Origin: a bacterium 1XD21-13
GTDB taxonomy: Bacteria > Bacillota > Clostridia > Lachnospirales > Lachnospiraceae
Reading direction: 5' to 3'
NCBI GenBank assembly: GCA_009917555.1
Contig: QZDX01000020.1
Location: 22,927-86,926, forward strand
DNA length: 64,000 nt
Of the stretch, positions 24,343 to 33,970 are shown piece by piece. Under the pieces are notes generated by a model. The model was not told the DNA's origin and searched no databases. It saw only the letters and a program-made list of their open reading frames with translations. A program made the translations under genes and the position numbers. Position 1 is the first letter of the stretch. The number at the start of each line of letters is the position of its first letter.

Positions 24343-27210
24343 ATGTATCTGAAAATAAAAAGAGGATTTGACATTATATTATCAATGTTGGGGGTGATTT
24401 TATTATCGCCTCTTTTTTGCGTCTTGATTATCTGGATTAAATGTGATTCCAGAGGACCAGTATTTTTTCGGCAGAAAAGAGTTGGAATACACAAAAAGTA
24501 TTTTTATATTTTGAAATTCCGTACTATGCGGATAGATACCCCAAAAGATATTCCTACACATCTGTTAGTAGATCCAGAACAATATATTACGAAAGCGGGT
24601 AGGTTTTTGCGAAAAACTTCGCTGGATGAGCTGCCGCAGATTTTAAATATCCTGAAAGGGGATATGAGCATTATTGGCCCACGACCAGCACTTTGGAATC
24701 AGTATGATTTGATTGAAGAACGAGATAAATATGGGGCGAACGATGTGATGCCTGGTCTTACTGGATGGGCGCAGATTAATGGAAGAGATGAGCTGGAGAT
24801 TCCAGTGAAGGCTAGACTGGATGGGGAGTATGTGAAAAAGTTACAGCAGGGCGGAATAACAGCTTTGTTTTTTGATGTAAGATGTTTTTGGAGGACACTG
24901 ACTACTGTGATTAAAAGTGATGGGGTTGTGGAAGGAGGTACAGGGTACATTCATCTGAAAGAAGAGTTGAATGTTGGATTTAAAGATTATGGATATCTAA
25001 AATATTTTAATATAGATTTGAGTGAAAACAACAAAAGGAAAGTACTGATAACAGGTGCAGGTTCTTATATTGGAGAATCTTTTGAGAAATGGGCAAAAGA
25101 ATATTACTGTGCTAATTTTGCGATTGATACATTGGATATGCGAGATGAAAGCTGGCGAAGGAAAAATTTTTCCTGTTATGATACCGTATTTCATGTAGCT
25201 GGTATTGCTCATGCAGATGTAGGAAAGGCTTCGGAAGAGGAAAAACAGAAATATTATAAGGTAAATACGGAGCTGGCAATTGAAACGGCCCAAAAAGCGA
25301 AAGCAGAAGGTGTAGGGCAATTTGTATTTATGTCTTCAATGATAATTTATGGTGATTCTATGCCTCTTGGAAAAGAGATGGCAATAGATGAACATACCAT
25401 TCCTGCACCAGCAAATTTTTATGGAGACAGTAAGTGGCAGGCGGATAAGGGAGTGCGTCTGTTAGCAGATGAGAGATTTCATGTGGCAGTTTTGCGTCCG
25501 CCGATGGTATATGGAAAAGGAAGCAAAGGAAATTATCGGATTTTAGCGAAACTAGCAAGGAAACTGCCAGTATTTCCAGATGTAAAAAACAAACGTTCCA
25601 TACTTTATATAGATAATTTATGTGAATTTTTATGTAAGCTAATACTTTCAGGAGAAGGCGGGGTGTACTTTCCGCAGAACAGAGAATATAGCACTACATC
25701 AGAACTAGTATCATTAATTGGAAAAACTTCTAGAAAAAATGTAAAGCTTAATAAGGCATTTACGCCAGCTGTGACAGTTGCAAAACATATTCCAGGAAAA
25801 GTGGGAAGATTGGCTCAAAAAGCATTTGGTTCGAGTTGGTATGATCAGAAAATTTCTTGTTATAATGGATTGGATTATCATAAATACAATCTTAAACAGT
25901 CTATTGAAAGAACAGAAAGAAATTTGGGTAACAATACAGCTGTTAATATGAACACAAATACTAAGCTTAATTTAAATCCAGCAAAAAAGCCACATATTTT
26001 AGTGATTTCTCAATACTTTTATCCAGAAACTTTCAGAATCAATGATATGGCATCTGAATGGGTAAAACGAGGTTATAGGGTCACAGTTTTAACAGGGATT
26101 CCAAACTACCCTATGGGGAGATTTTTTGAGGGTTATAGTTACTCTAAACGACGGTATGAAACTTGGAAAGGTGTGAAGATTATTCGAATTCCGGTGATAC
26201 CACGTGGTAGCAGTAACATTGGGATGGTAATGAATTATTGTAGCTTTGTGATTTCTGGGTGGTGTTGGAAGATGGTAAATAGGCTTAATGCTGATTTGGT
26301 TTTCACATTTGAAGTTTCTCCAATGACACAAGCTATGATTGGATGTTGGTGTGCAAAAAAGTTCCATGTACCTCATTATTTGTATGTTACCGATCTCTGG
26401 CCTGAGAATGTCGAGTCTGTAACAGGAATTCATAGTAAAATTGTAATTACTCCGATTCAATGGATGGTAGATTATATTTATCGCCATACTGATAGAATTT
26501 TAACTTCTTCCCAAAGCTTTGTTAAAAAAATAGAAAAACGTGGAGTTTCATCAGATAAAATTGAGTTTTGGCCCCAATATGCGGAAGATTTTTTTATACC
26601 AATAGAAAAATCGGGTAATCTTTTGCCACAGGATGGAGTGCTAAATCTAGTCTTTGCAGGAAGCGTTGGCTTTGCACAGGGACTTGATATTTTAGTAAAA
26701 GCAGCATTGGTATTTAAGAAAGAAGAGCTGGTTATTCGGTTTAATATTATTGGAGATGGGCGATATTTGGAAGAACTGAAGAAAAAAATTAGCGTTGCAC
26801 AGGTAGAGTGTTACTTTAATTTTATTCCACGAAAGCCAGTTGAAGAGATACCACAATATTTAGCACATGCAGATGCATTACTTCTTACATTGTCAAAAAG
26901 TAATGTATTTGCGATTACTCTCCCGGCAAAAACACAATCTTATTTTGCTTGTGGAAAACCGATAATAGTATCAGCTGATGGTGAGATACAGGATGTAATA
27001 AATGATGCGCAGGCAGGAATTTGTAGTAATGCTGAAGACGTGACCGGATTAGTGAAAAGTATAAAAAGGTTCATGGAGATGAAAGAGGAAGAACGGGAGC
27101 AAATGGGAATAAATGCACTGAAATATTCTCATTCTCATTTTGATAAAGAAAGACTTATGGGTAGATTAGACAAAATATTTGGATTAAAGATGGACAGAAA
27201 GGTTGTATGA
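24343..27210 (+). CDS. Three-domain fusion: priming sugar-phosphate transferase, SDR 4-reductase, GT4 (CapM-CapN-CapL-like)
   Basis: 955 residues in one frame from MYLKIKRGFDIILSMLG. Residues 1-200 are a PglC/CapM-type phosphoglycosyltransferase: a re-entrant hydrophobic N-terminus, FFRQKRVG, KFRTM, the Asp-Glu dyad D95-E96 in DELPQ, GPRP, and PGLTGWAQING. Residues about 228-525 are an extended SDR (TGAGSYIG, Y360-x-x-x-K364), like the CapN/WbpV 4-keto reductases. Residues about 548-955 are a WbuB/CapL-like GT4 transferase (ISQYFYPETFRIND, TDLWPEN, PAKTQSYFACGKPII). An Asn/Thr-rich linker joins the last two parts. In S. aureus these are separate proteins making UDP-D-FucNAc, loading it onto undecaprenyl phosphate and adding L-FucNAc. 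Here one chain could do three consecutive steps. The domains are clear; the exact sugars are inferred. Confidence 0.85.
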   Translation: MYLKIKRGFDIILSMLGVILLSPLFCVLIIWIKCDSRGPVFFRQKRVGIHKKYFYILKFRTMRIDTPKDIPTHLLVDPEQYITKAGRFLRKTSLDELPQILNILKGDMSIIGPRPALWNQYDLIEERDKYGANDVMPGLTGWAQINGRDELEIPVKARLDGEYVKKLQQGGITALFFDVRCFWRTLTTVIKSDGVVEGGTGYIHLKEELNVGFKDYGYLKYFNIDLSENNKRKVLITGAGSYIGESFEKWAKEYYCANFAIDTLDMRDESWRRKNFSCYDTVFHVAGIAHADVGKASEEEKQKYYKVNTELAIETAQKAKAEGVGQFVFMSSMIIYGDSMPLGKEMAIDEHTIPAPANFYGDSKWQADKGVRLLADERFHVAVLRPPMVYGKGSKGNYRILAKLARKLPVFPDVKNKRSILYIDNLCEFLCKLILSGEGGVYFPQNREYSTTSELVSLIGKTSRKNVKLNKAFTPAVTVAKHIPGKVGRLAQKAFGSSWYDQKISCYNGLDYHKYNLKQSIERTERNLGNNTAVNMNTNTKLNLNPAKKPHILVISQYFYPETFRINDMASEWVKRGYRVTVLTGIPNYPMGRFFEGYSYSKRRYETWKGVKIIRIPVIPRGSSNIGMVMNYCSFVISGWCWKMVNRLNADLVFTFEVSPMTQAMIGCWCAKKFHVPHYLYVTDLWPENVESVTGIHSKIVITPIQWMVDYIYRHTDRILTSSQSFVKKIEKRGVSSDKIEFWPQYAEDFFIPIEKSGNLLPQDGVLNLVFAGSVGFAQGLDILVKAALVFKKEELVIRFNIIGDGRYLEELKKKISVAQVECYFNFIPRKPVEEIPQYLAHADALLLTLSKSNVFAITLPAKTQSYFACGKPIIVSADGEIQDVINDAQAGICSNAEDVTGLVKSIKRFMEMKEEEREQMGINALKYSHSHFDKERLMGRLDKIFGLKMDRKVV

Positions 27211-27211
27211 C

Positions 27212-28255
27212 ATGTTGGAATTTGATGGGGCAACATTGCTGATTACTGGAGGAACAGGAAGCTTCGGACATACGGTTCTGAAGCATTTTTTGACTACCAA
27301 TATAGGGCAGATTCGGATATTCAGCCGGGATGAAAAGAAGCAGGACGACATGCGGCATGAGCTTCAGCGAGATTATCCTGACTATTACGGAAAAGTAAAG
27401 TTTTATATTGGTGATGTCAGAAATTCGCAGACCCTTGCAGATGCTATGGTTGGTGTAGACTATATTTTTCATGCTGCGGCTTTGAAACAGGTACCTTCAT
27501 GTGAGTTTTTTCCTATGGAAGCAGTTAGAACAAATGTAGAAGGTACAAACAATATGCTTCATGCTGCTATTGAGTGTGGAGTGAAAAAGGTGGTGTGCCT
27601 ATCAACCGACAAGGCTGCCTATCCTATTAATGCAATGGGAACAAGTAAGGCAATGATGGAACATATTGTAAGGGCGAATGCTAGAGTAGCAGCAGAACGC
27701 AATGGTACGGTAATCTGTTGTACAAGATATGGAAATGTTATGTGTAGTCGAGGTTCTGTCATTCCATTATTTATAGATCAGATTAAAGCTGGAAATCCAA
27801 TTACGATAACAAATCCAGCAATGACAAGATTTCTGATGAATCTTGACGAAGCAGTGGATCTCGTACAGTTTGCCTTTGAACATGCTAACCCAGGGGATCT
27901 TTTTATTCAGAAAGCCGATGCCAGTACAATAGAGGTGCTTGCACAAGCGGTTCAGAGGTTGTTTGGCGATACTGGTACGAAAGTAATTGGTACAAGACAT
28001 GGAGAAAAACTGTATGAAACACTTATGACAGTTGAGGAAACACAACGAGCTGAAGACATGGGACATTATTTTCGCGTGTCTGCTGATAATCGTGATTTGA
28101 ATTATGATAAATATTTTATAGATGGTCAGGTGCATCTGGAGGAAGGCGAAGCGTATACCAGCCATAATACCAAACGTCTTGATGTAGATGGAACAATTGA
28201 GAAGCTGCTGAGTACTGATTTTGTAAAAGGGGAATTAGCAGCTAAGGAGGCATAA
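27212..28255 (+). CDS. capE: CapE/FnlA-type UDP-GlcNAc 4,6-dehydratase/5-epimerase
   Basis: 347 residues. The ATG at 27212 follows the previous stop directly and is preferred to an in-frame TTG three codons earlier. The protein shows TGGTGSFGHTVLKHFL, FSRDEKKQDDMRHEL, HAAALKQVPSCEFFP, LSTDKAAYPINAMGTSK with Met and Lys as the M-x-x-x-K pair, and RYGNVMCSRGSVIPLF. These are the marks of the soluble CapE/FnlA/WbjB group, which removes water from UDP-GlcNAc and inverts C5 (and C3) to give an L-configured 4-keto sugar. It is the first step towards UDP-L-FucNAc or UDP-L-QuiNAc. The next gene is the expected 4-reductase, and the last gene of the operon is the expected 2-epimerase. Confidence 0.9.
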   Translation: MLEFDGATLLITGGTGSFGHTVLKHFLTTNIGQIRIFSRDEKKQDDMRHELQRDYPDYYGKVKFYIGDVRNSQTLADAMVGVDYIFHAAALKQVPSCEFFPMEAVRTNVEGTNNMLHAAIECGVKKVVCLSTDKAAYPINAMGTSKAMMEHIVRANARVAAERNGTVICCTRYGNVMCSRGSVIPLFIDQIKAGNPITITNPAMTRFLMNLDEAVDLVQFAFEHANPGDLFIQKADASTIEVLAQAVQRLFGDTGTKVIGTRHGEKLYETLMTVEETQRAEDMGHYFRVSADNRDLNYDKYFIDGQVHLEEGEAYTSHNTKRLDVDGTIEKLLSTDFVKGELAAKEA

Positions 28256-28259
28256 AATT

Positions 28260-29117
28260 GTGAAGTTTTTAATTCTTGGCTGTAATGGTATGGCTGGTCA
28301 TATGATAAGTGTATATTTGTTTGAACAGGGATATGAGGTTGAAGGATTTGCGAGAGAAAAGTCTAGGTTTGTGAAGACGATAATTGGAGATGCCAGAGAT
28401 ACCACATTTCTTAAGGATACGATTGAACGAGGCGAGTATCGGGCTGTGGTAAATTGCATTGGGTTACTTAGCAAGTTTGCTGAGAATGACCATGAGGCTG
28501 CTGTGTACCTTAATTCTTACCTTCCGCAATATTTAGCCAAAATTACTGATAAAACGGATGCAATAGTGATCCATATCAGCACTGATTGTGTTTTTAGCGG
28601 CAGCAGGGGTGGATATACGGAGAATGATTTTCCGGATGGAGAACTTTTTTATGACAGATCAAAGGCACTAGGAGAGTTAAATAATAAGAAGGATGTGTCT
28701 TTTAGAACATCAATCATTGGTCCAGATCTTAAATCAGAAGGAATTGGATTACTTAATTGGTTCTTGCAACAAAAAGGTAAGGTCAGAGGCTATAAAAATG
28801 CAATTTGGACAGGACAAACAACGCTTCAGCTTGCTAAGACAATAGAAAATGCTGCAATTCAGAGAGTTCATGGTTTATATAACATGGTACCAGAAACAAC
28901 TATAAGTAAGTATGAAATGTTAGTATTATTCAATCAATATCTTCGTAAGGACTCAATTGAGATTATTCCAGAAGAGAACTTCAAAATTGATAAGAGCCTG
29001 AAGCGTATGAATTATGAGTTGTTTAGCTATAAGATACCAGACTACGAAGAACAGATAAAAGAGTTAGGGAAATGGATGCAGGAACATAAAAATTTTTATC
29101 CACATTATGATTTGTGA
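28260..29117 (+). CDS. RmlD-like SDR, 4-keto reductase in the UDP-L-amino-sugar pathway
   Basis: 285 residues from a GTG start, with AAGGAGG 9 bases upstream. It shows LGCNGMAGHMISVYL for NAD(P) binding, VVNCIGLLSK, HISTDCVFSG and YDRSKALGE (Tyr-x-x-x-Lys), the dTDP-4-dehydrorhamnose reductase pattern. It follows capE by four bases, where S. aureus has CapF. CapF and FnlB carry a C-terminal cupin domain and are about 370 residues; here the chain stops after the SDR fold. It therefore looks more like WbvR-type reductases, which work without a cupin. The product could be UDP-L-RhaNAc (then L-QuiNAc after 2-epimerisation) or an L-FucNAc precursor; sequence alone does not decide. Confidence 0.78.
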   Translation: MKFLILGCNGMAGHMISVYLFEQGYEVEGFAREKSRFVKTIIGDARDTTFLKDTIERGEYRAVVNCIGLLSKFAENDHEAAVYLNSYLPQYLAKITDKTDAIVIHISTDCVFSGSRGGYTENDFPDGELFYDRSKALGELNNKKDVSFRTSIIGPDLKSEGIGLLNWFLQQKGKVRGYKNAIWTGQTTLQLAKTIENAAIQRVHGLYNMVPETTISKYEMLVLFNQYLRKDSIEIIPEENFKIDKSLKRMNYELFSYKIPDYEEQIKELGKWMQEHKNFYPHYDL

Positions 29118-29158
29118 TTAAATTAGTGGAAGATAATGGTGGAAACAGAGGTTAATGC

Positions 29159-30298
29159 ATGATTACAATATTAGTTTATGCAGTGGCTAATCGGAGTAGT
29201 GGAGGTCTTAGTGTACTATCTGATTATTATGAAGAAATATTAAATAGTAAAGACCGATTTAAGTCTGTAAGATGGATAATTTTAACAGGTGCGGAAGGAT
29301 TTAAATCATCTCAAAACGTAAAAGTCATAGAGGTAAAACATGGTGGTGGAAATCTGATAAAAAGATATATTAAAGTGAAACGCCTGGTAGACAGTATTAT
29401 AAAGAAATATCATGTAAACATGATATTGTCTTTACAGAATACCAGATTATACGGATTTAACATACCATATATTATTTCACTTCACAACGTCCTTCCCTTG
29501 TATCGATGTGATTCAGAGGTATTAGATTCTATAAAATTGAGAGTTAAACAAAGAGTTTTAAATCGGTTAATCATAAGTTCATTAAAGAGGGCATGGGCCG
29601 TACTGGTGCCGAGTGGTTGGATAAAGGAGGCTTATGCAGAAAAATGTGGGGTACCAAGAGAAAAATTTATTGAATGTAAATTAAGTAAAAAAGTATATGG
29701 ATTAAAAATAATTAAAGATGATACAAGTACATCTAACTTAAAAGAAGAAGCTATTACAGGGTTTATATATCCAGCAACGGCGTTTCCATACAAAAATCAT
29801 AAAGTTATACTTGATGCCTGTGAAATATTAAAGAAGGAGGGGATTAAGAACTTTAATATTGTGATGACGATAGATGTTAAACAGGGAAAAACATCAAGAG
29901 CAATTTATAAAAAGGTCAAAGAAAAAAAGTTTCCAGTAATATTTTATAAATATGAGAACAGAGATGATTTATTTAGAGCATATACTAATAAAGTATTGAT
30001 TTTTCCTTCGAAAATAGAAACAGATGCACTTCCACTGTTGGAAAGCAGTGGAATGGGTGGATATTCAATTGTTGCGGATCTTCCTTATGCTCATGCTGCT
30101 TTAGACAATTATGAAGGAACAGAATTCTTTGATCCGGATAATCCGAAGGATTTAGCAACAAGGATGAGAAAAGTAATTTGTAACGGGATTCCGGCATATA
30201 AGAAAGATAACAGCGGCGATAAGGATAGTAATGAGCTATCAAGATTGGAACAGATTGTAAGGATGGCTGAAGCAAGTAAGCGAGTGCGGATGCATTAA
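29159..30298 (+). CDS. Glycosyltransferase, GT-B fold (GT4-like)
   Basis: 379 residues. The N-terminal half has the loose Rossmann pattern ILVYAVANRSSGGLSVLSDY and SLHNVLPLY. The C-terminal half shows GFIYPATAFPYKNHKVILDA, FYKYENRDDLFRAY and FPSKIETDALPLLESSGMGG, the last corresponding to the E-x7-E donor-binding region of GT4 enzymes. It is expected to be cytoplasmic and to act at the membrane face on the lipid-linked glycan. The donor and linkage cannot be predicted. An RBS-like GAGG lies nine bases before the ATG. Confidence 0.75.
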   Translation: MITILVYAVANRSSGGLSVLSDYYEEILNSKDRFKSVRWIILTGAEGFKSSQNVKVIEVKHGGGNLIKRYIKVKRLVDSIIKKYHVNMILSLQNTRLYGFNIPYIISLHNVLPLYRCDSEVLDSIKLRVKQRVLNRLIISSLKRAWAVLVPSGWIKEAYAEKCGVPREKFIECKLSKKVYGLKIIKDDTSTSNLKEEAITGFIYPATAFPYKNHKVILDACEILKKEGIKNFNIVMTIDVKQGKTSRAIYKKVKEKKFPVIFYKYENRDDLFRAYTNKVLIFPSKIETDALPLLESSGMGGYSIVADLPYAHAALDNYEGTEFFDPDNPKDLATRMRKVICNGIPAYKKDNSGDKDSNELSRLEQIVRMAEASKRVRMH

Positions 30299-30357
30299 AA
30301 GAAATTTTATTGACGCGAGTTCTATTAGATCTATCATGAATAGAATGGGGATTAGTT

Positions 30358-31239
30358 ATGGAAGGCGATATAACCATATCTGTTGTTATACCAGTATACA
30401 ATGGAGAAAAATTTATTGAGAGGACACTTGACAGCATGTTTTCGCAGAGTGTACTGCCTGATGAACTTATTATAGTAGATGATGGTTCGACAGACGGGAC
30501 AGTGGAAAAAATAGAAAAATATTTTAATACTCATGTAGAATGTATTAAAAATAAAAAGCTGCTTAAACAAAAAAATGAAGGAGCTGGCGCGGCAAGGAAT
30601 AAAGGCATAGTTAATTCGCATGGAAATTGGATATCGTTTATGGATAGTGATGATATATGGGATAGAGATAAGATTAAATATACTTATCAGGCGATTATGG
30701 AACATCCTGAGGCCGTAATAATTTCGCATGATATGTATATTGTGACAAATGGAAACTATGAAAAAAAGCAATATGCTGCATTACATCAAAAATATAGTAA
30801 TAATAGTACATTATTTGTACAATTGTATCATGGAGGATTTTTACCCACGCCATGCGTAACGATTAAAAAAAATTTATTAGAGAAAGTGGGAATGTTTGAC
30901 CCTTCATTACGTTCCTGTCAGGATTATGATTTGTGGCTGAAATGTAGCCTTGAAATGGACAAGCATGAAAATCTATATATTATGGATAGAGCATTGTATA
31001 CATACATAGTAAGAAAAGGAAGTATCTCTTATGATTTCAAGAAAAGATATAAATATGGGATGACTGTATTAAGAAGATATCGAAAGTATTTGTCAGACTA
31101 TATGGAAAATGATGAAGCATGCCGTTACGCAAGAAAATGTATGAATATTTTTGTTTTGGGTGAGGTATATAGCGCATTAAAAAAGAGAAAGTTGTTTTCT
31201 GCATGTAGATTGCTTGTACAGTACATGAAGGATTTATAA
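30358..31239 (+). CDS. Family 2 glycosyltransferase (GT-A fold)
   Basis: 293 residues. SVVIPVYNGEKFIERTLDSM, IVDDGSTDGT, GAGAARNKGI and WISFMDSDDIWD (the DxD-type metal site) are the textbook blocks of GT2. The C-terminal third is mostly helical and basic, fitting membrane association without a real transmembrane span. It adds one sugar, donor unknown, to the growing lipid-linked oligosaccharide. It is followed within about 27 bases by another GT2. Confidence 0.88.
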   Translation: MEGDITISVVIPVYNGEKFIERTLDSMFSQSVLPDELIIVDDGSTDGTVEKIEKYFNTHVECIKNKKLLKQKNEGAGAARNKGIVNSHGNWISFMDSDDIWDRDKIKYTYQAIMEHPEAVIISHDMYIVTNGNYEKKQYAALHQKYSNNSTLFVQLYHGGFLPTPCVTIKKNLLEKVGMFDPSLRSCQDYDLWLKCSLEMDKHENLYIMDRALYTYIVRKGSISYDFKKRYKYGMTVLRRYRKYLSDYMENDEACRYARKCMNIFVLGEVYSALKKRKLFSACRLLVQYMKDL

Positions 31240-31265
31240 GAAAATAAATATCAGGGATGGAACAT

Positions 31266-32105
31266 ATGCAGGAAAAAGAAAAGTATAGAGTACTGACAAT
31301 GTTAACATGTCATAACAGGAAAGAAAAGACAGAAAGGTGCCTTTGGACTCTCTCAGGGCAAAATACTAAATGTGAATTTACCTTTATAGTTGTAGATGAT
31401 GGAAGTACAGATGGAACAATGGAAATGCTAGTGGAACAAAAGAAAGAACTTGACATTCATATTCTTAAAGGGAATGGAGCGCTCTTTTATTCCCGAGGAA
31501 TGCATAGAGGGATGAAGTATGCGCTTGATAATAGCATGTATGATTATGACTACTACCTGCTAGTGAATGATGATGTCGATTTTTTTGCTGAAGCAATTTC
31601 TAAATTAATCTTTCAAAGCAAAGAACAGAATGGGGCAGTTGTAGTAGGAACTACAAAAGATAATGAAGGGCATACAAGTTATGGGGCAATAGTTTTTGTG
31701 AAAAACGTACAACACAGAATAATGGAGATTTATGAGTGGCGGGAAATAGCAGATGCGTTTAATGCCAATTGTGTATTAATACCTAACAAAATCTTTGCAA
31801 AAGCGGGAATAATGGATTCTCATTACATTCATGCTATGGGGGACTATGATTATGGCATGCAGATAAAACGGCAAGGTGGAATAATTTATCCATCAAAGGA
31901 ATATGTGGGAGTATGTAATAGAAATTCTACAAAAGGTTTATGGAGTGATACATCTTTGTCTAGGATTGAACGGTTTAAAAGGAAAGAAACAATTAAAGGA
32001 CTTCCTTATAAACAATGGTTTTACTATCTTAAGAAGAATTTTGGACTTAAGTATGCAATATTTTATTCTTTAGTACCTTATGTAAATATAATATTGGGGA
32101 GATGA
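31266..32105 (+). CDS. Family 2 glycosyltransferase, rhamnosyltransferase-like
   Basis: 279 residues. Start 31266 is preferred to 31257 because AGGG at 31253-31256 is at a workable distance only from the later ATG. It shows LTCHNRKEKTERCLWTL, VVDDGSTDGTMEML, GALFYSRGMHRGM and YYLLVNDDVDFF (DxD). NGALFYSRGMHRG followed by LLVNDDV is typical of the dTDP-rhamnosyltransferase-like branch of GT2, but that branch also covers other donors. Its stop overlaps the start region of the ABC transporter gene, indicating translational coupling. Confidence 0.85.
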   Translation: MQEKEKYRVLTMLTCHNRKEKTERCLWTLSGQNTKCEFTFIVVDDGSTDGTMEMLVEQKKELDIHILKGNGALFYSRGMHRGMKYALDNSMYDYDYYLLVNDDVDFFAEAISKLIFQSKEQNGAVVVGTTKDNEGHTSYGAIVFVKNVQHRIMEIYEWREIADAFNANCVLIPNKIFAKAGIMDSHYIHAMGDYDYGMQIKRQGGIIYPSKEYVGVCNRNSTKGLWSDTSLSRIERFKRKETIKGLPYKQWFYYLKKNFGLKYAIFYSLVPYVNIILGR

Positions 32106-32107
32106 AA

Positions 32108-33907
32108 ATGAAAAAAGATATAGAAAAATTACATGAGGTGGTAACAGAGATATCCTATGTCCTTACAAAATCACAGAAGGCAAAATGTGTGATACTTTTT
32201 ATTCTGATTCTGTTGGGCTCTTTACTGGATACATTGGGGGTATCTATGGTATTGCCTTTTGCACAGGCGATCTTAAATCCCCAGGAGCTAAAAGAAAATG
32301 CAATATTTTTTACTATTGCTGAGAACTTCCAAATTGAGACAAATTCAGAAATTATATTATTTGTTGGAATAGTATTGATAATAATTTATATTGTGAAGAA
32401 CGGATTTTTGGTTTTTGCAGCATATATAAAAACTGCATTGAGATGGAATATGCAGAGAGAGCTGCAAACAAAGATGCTTGATTCGTATATGAAACGTCCA
32501 TATACATACTACCTGGGGATAAACAGTGGGGATGTTCTTAATGGACTTGTAAATGATGTTAACAGTCTATATACAGTAGTAGAATATTTTTTTAATTTCT
32601 TATCATATGCAATGACTATTGGAATGATAGGAGTCTATTTGTGCATATCAGATCTTAGTATGGCTGTATCTATTTTATTTGTTTCTGGTTTGTGCTTTCT
32701 GGTTATAAGTATTCTTTTTAGAAGGCTGCTTAATGGAGCAGGGCAAAGGCAAAGGTTGGCAAATGCTGAGAGTTACAAATATGCTTATCAATCTATTAAT
32801 GGTATAAAAGAAATAACTGTAATGCGAAGAAAGGATTTCTTCCTGTCTAAATATGATAATGCTATTAGGAAGTCTACGAATGAAAATATTCGTTTTAATT
32901 TTCTAAATGCATGCCCTAAACAGATTATTGAAGCAGTTTGCATATGTGGAATTATAATAACAATATGTATACGATATATCAGTGGCAATGTGGACGCAAT
33001 GTTTGTTTCAAAAATTGCAGTGTTTATAGTTGGGGCTGTACGAATTCTTCCTTTAGTTGCCAGCATTACGAATGTCATGAATGGACTGGTATATTATTGG
33101 GCAGGCGTAAAAAATACATATGATAATATTAAAAACGCAGAGGAATATAGTGAAGAAGTAAAATTGTATATTAAAAATAAGATATCAGAAAGCAAAGGAG
33201 AGGAGAATGCAATTAGAGATTCAAATCTGATATTGAATAATATTCAATGGAGATATCCTGGAACAGATAAGAATGTTATTGATGGACTGAATATGAAGAT
33301 TGAATCAAGGCATTCAATTGCCATTATTGGTGCATCAGGCGCTGGAAAAACCACAATTTCCGATATTATTATGGGACTCTATAAACCACAAGAGGGAACA
33401 GTAGAATTTGGGGGTATAGATATTTTTTCAATGCCAGATAAATGGGGAAGAATGGTTGGCTATGTTCCACAGTCATTATTTTTGATAGATGATACAATAA
33501 GAGCAAATATTACCTTTGGGATTGATAATACAGAGGTAGATCAAAAAAAAGTATTGGATGCAGTAGAACGAGCTCAGTTGAAAGACTATATATCCGAATT
33601 GCCTGAAGGACTGGATACTATTGTTGGGGAAAAAGGAATCCGTTTATCAGGAGGTCAGAGGCAGAGGATTGCAATTGCGAGAGCTTTGTATTACGATCCT
33701 GAAATTCTTGTGATGGATGAGGCAACATCAGCTCTTGACAATGAGACGGAAGAGGCTGTGATGGAGGCCATAGACAATCTGCAAGGTATGAAAACGTTGA
33801 TTATCATAGCTCATCGTCTATCAACAATAAAGAATTGTGATATTGTTTATGAAATAAAGGATGGTAAGGCGGTGTTGCGGGATAAAAGGGAAGTAGTAGG
33901 TGAGTAA
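32108..33907 (+). CDS. ABC transporter, fused permease-ATPase (PglK/MsbA-type glycolipid flippase)
   Basis: 599 residues. Two ATGs are possible (32102 and 32108); GGGGAG at 32096-32101 sits best for 32108. About six membrane helices cover residues 20-330. The ATPase domain (about 365-595) has Walker A GASGAGKTT, signature LSGGQRQRIAIARAL, Walker B ILVMDEATSALD and the H-loop IIAHRLST. The half-transporter works as a homodimer. In Campylobacter PglK this type flips undecaprenyl-linked oligosaccharides across the membrane. No Wzx flippase was found in the operon, so this gene is the natural candidate for that step. Substrate is inferred from neighbours. Confidence 0.83.
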   Translation: MKKDIEKLHEVVTEISYVLTKSQKAKCVILFILILLGSLLDTLGVSMVLPFAQAILNPQELKENAIFFTIAENFQIETNSEIILFVGIVLIIIYIVKNGFLVFAAYIKTALRWNMQRELQTKMLDSYMKRPYTYYLGINSGDVLNGLVNDVNSLYTVVEYFFNFLSYAMTIGMIGVYLCISDLSMAVSILFVSGLCFLVISILFRRLLNGAGQRQRLANAESYKYAYQSINGIKEITVMRRKDFFLSKYDNAIRKSTNENIRFNFLNACPKQIIEAVCICGIIITICIRYISGNVDAMFVSKIAVFIVGAVRILPLVASITNVMNGLVYYWAGVKNTYDNIKNAEEYSEEVKLYIKNKISESKGEENAIRDSNLILNNIQWRYPGTDKNVIDGLNMKIESRHSIAIIGASGAGKTTISDIIMGLYKPQEGTVEFGGIDIFSMPDKWGRMVGYVPQSLFLIDDTIRANITFGIDNTEVDQKKVLDAVERAQLKDYISELPEGLDTIVGEKGIRLSGGQRQRIAIARALYYDPEILVMDEATSALDNETEEAVMEAIDNLQGMKTLIIIAHRLSTIKNCDIVYEIKDGKAVLRDKREVVGE

Positions 33908-33970
33908 TAGTGAAAAGCACTATATATGGTTTAGATGAAAATTTGAGAAAAGTAGGAAGAAAAATTAGGT

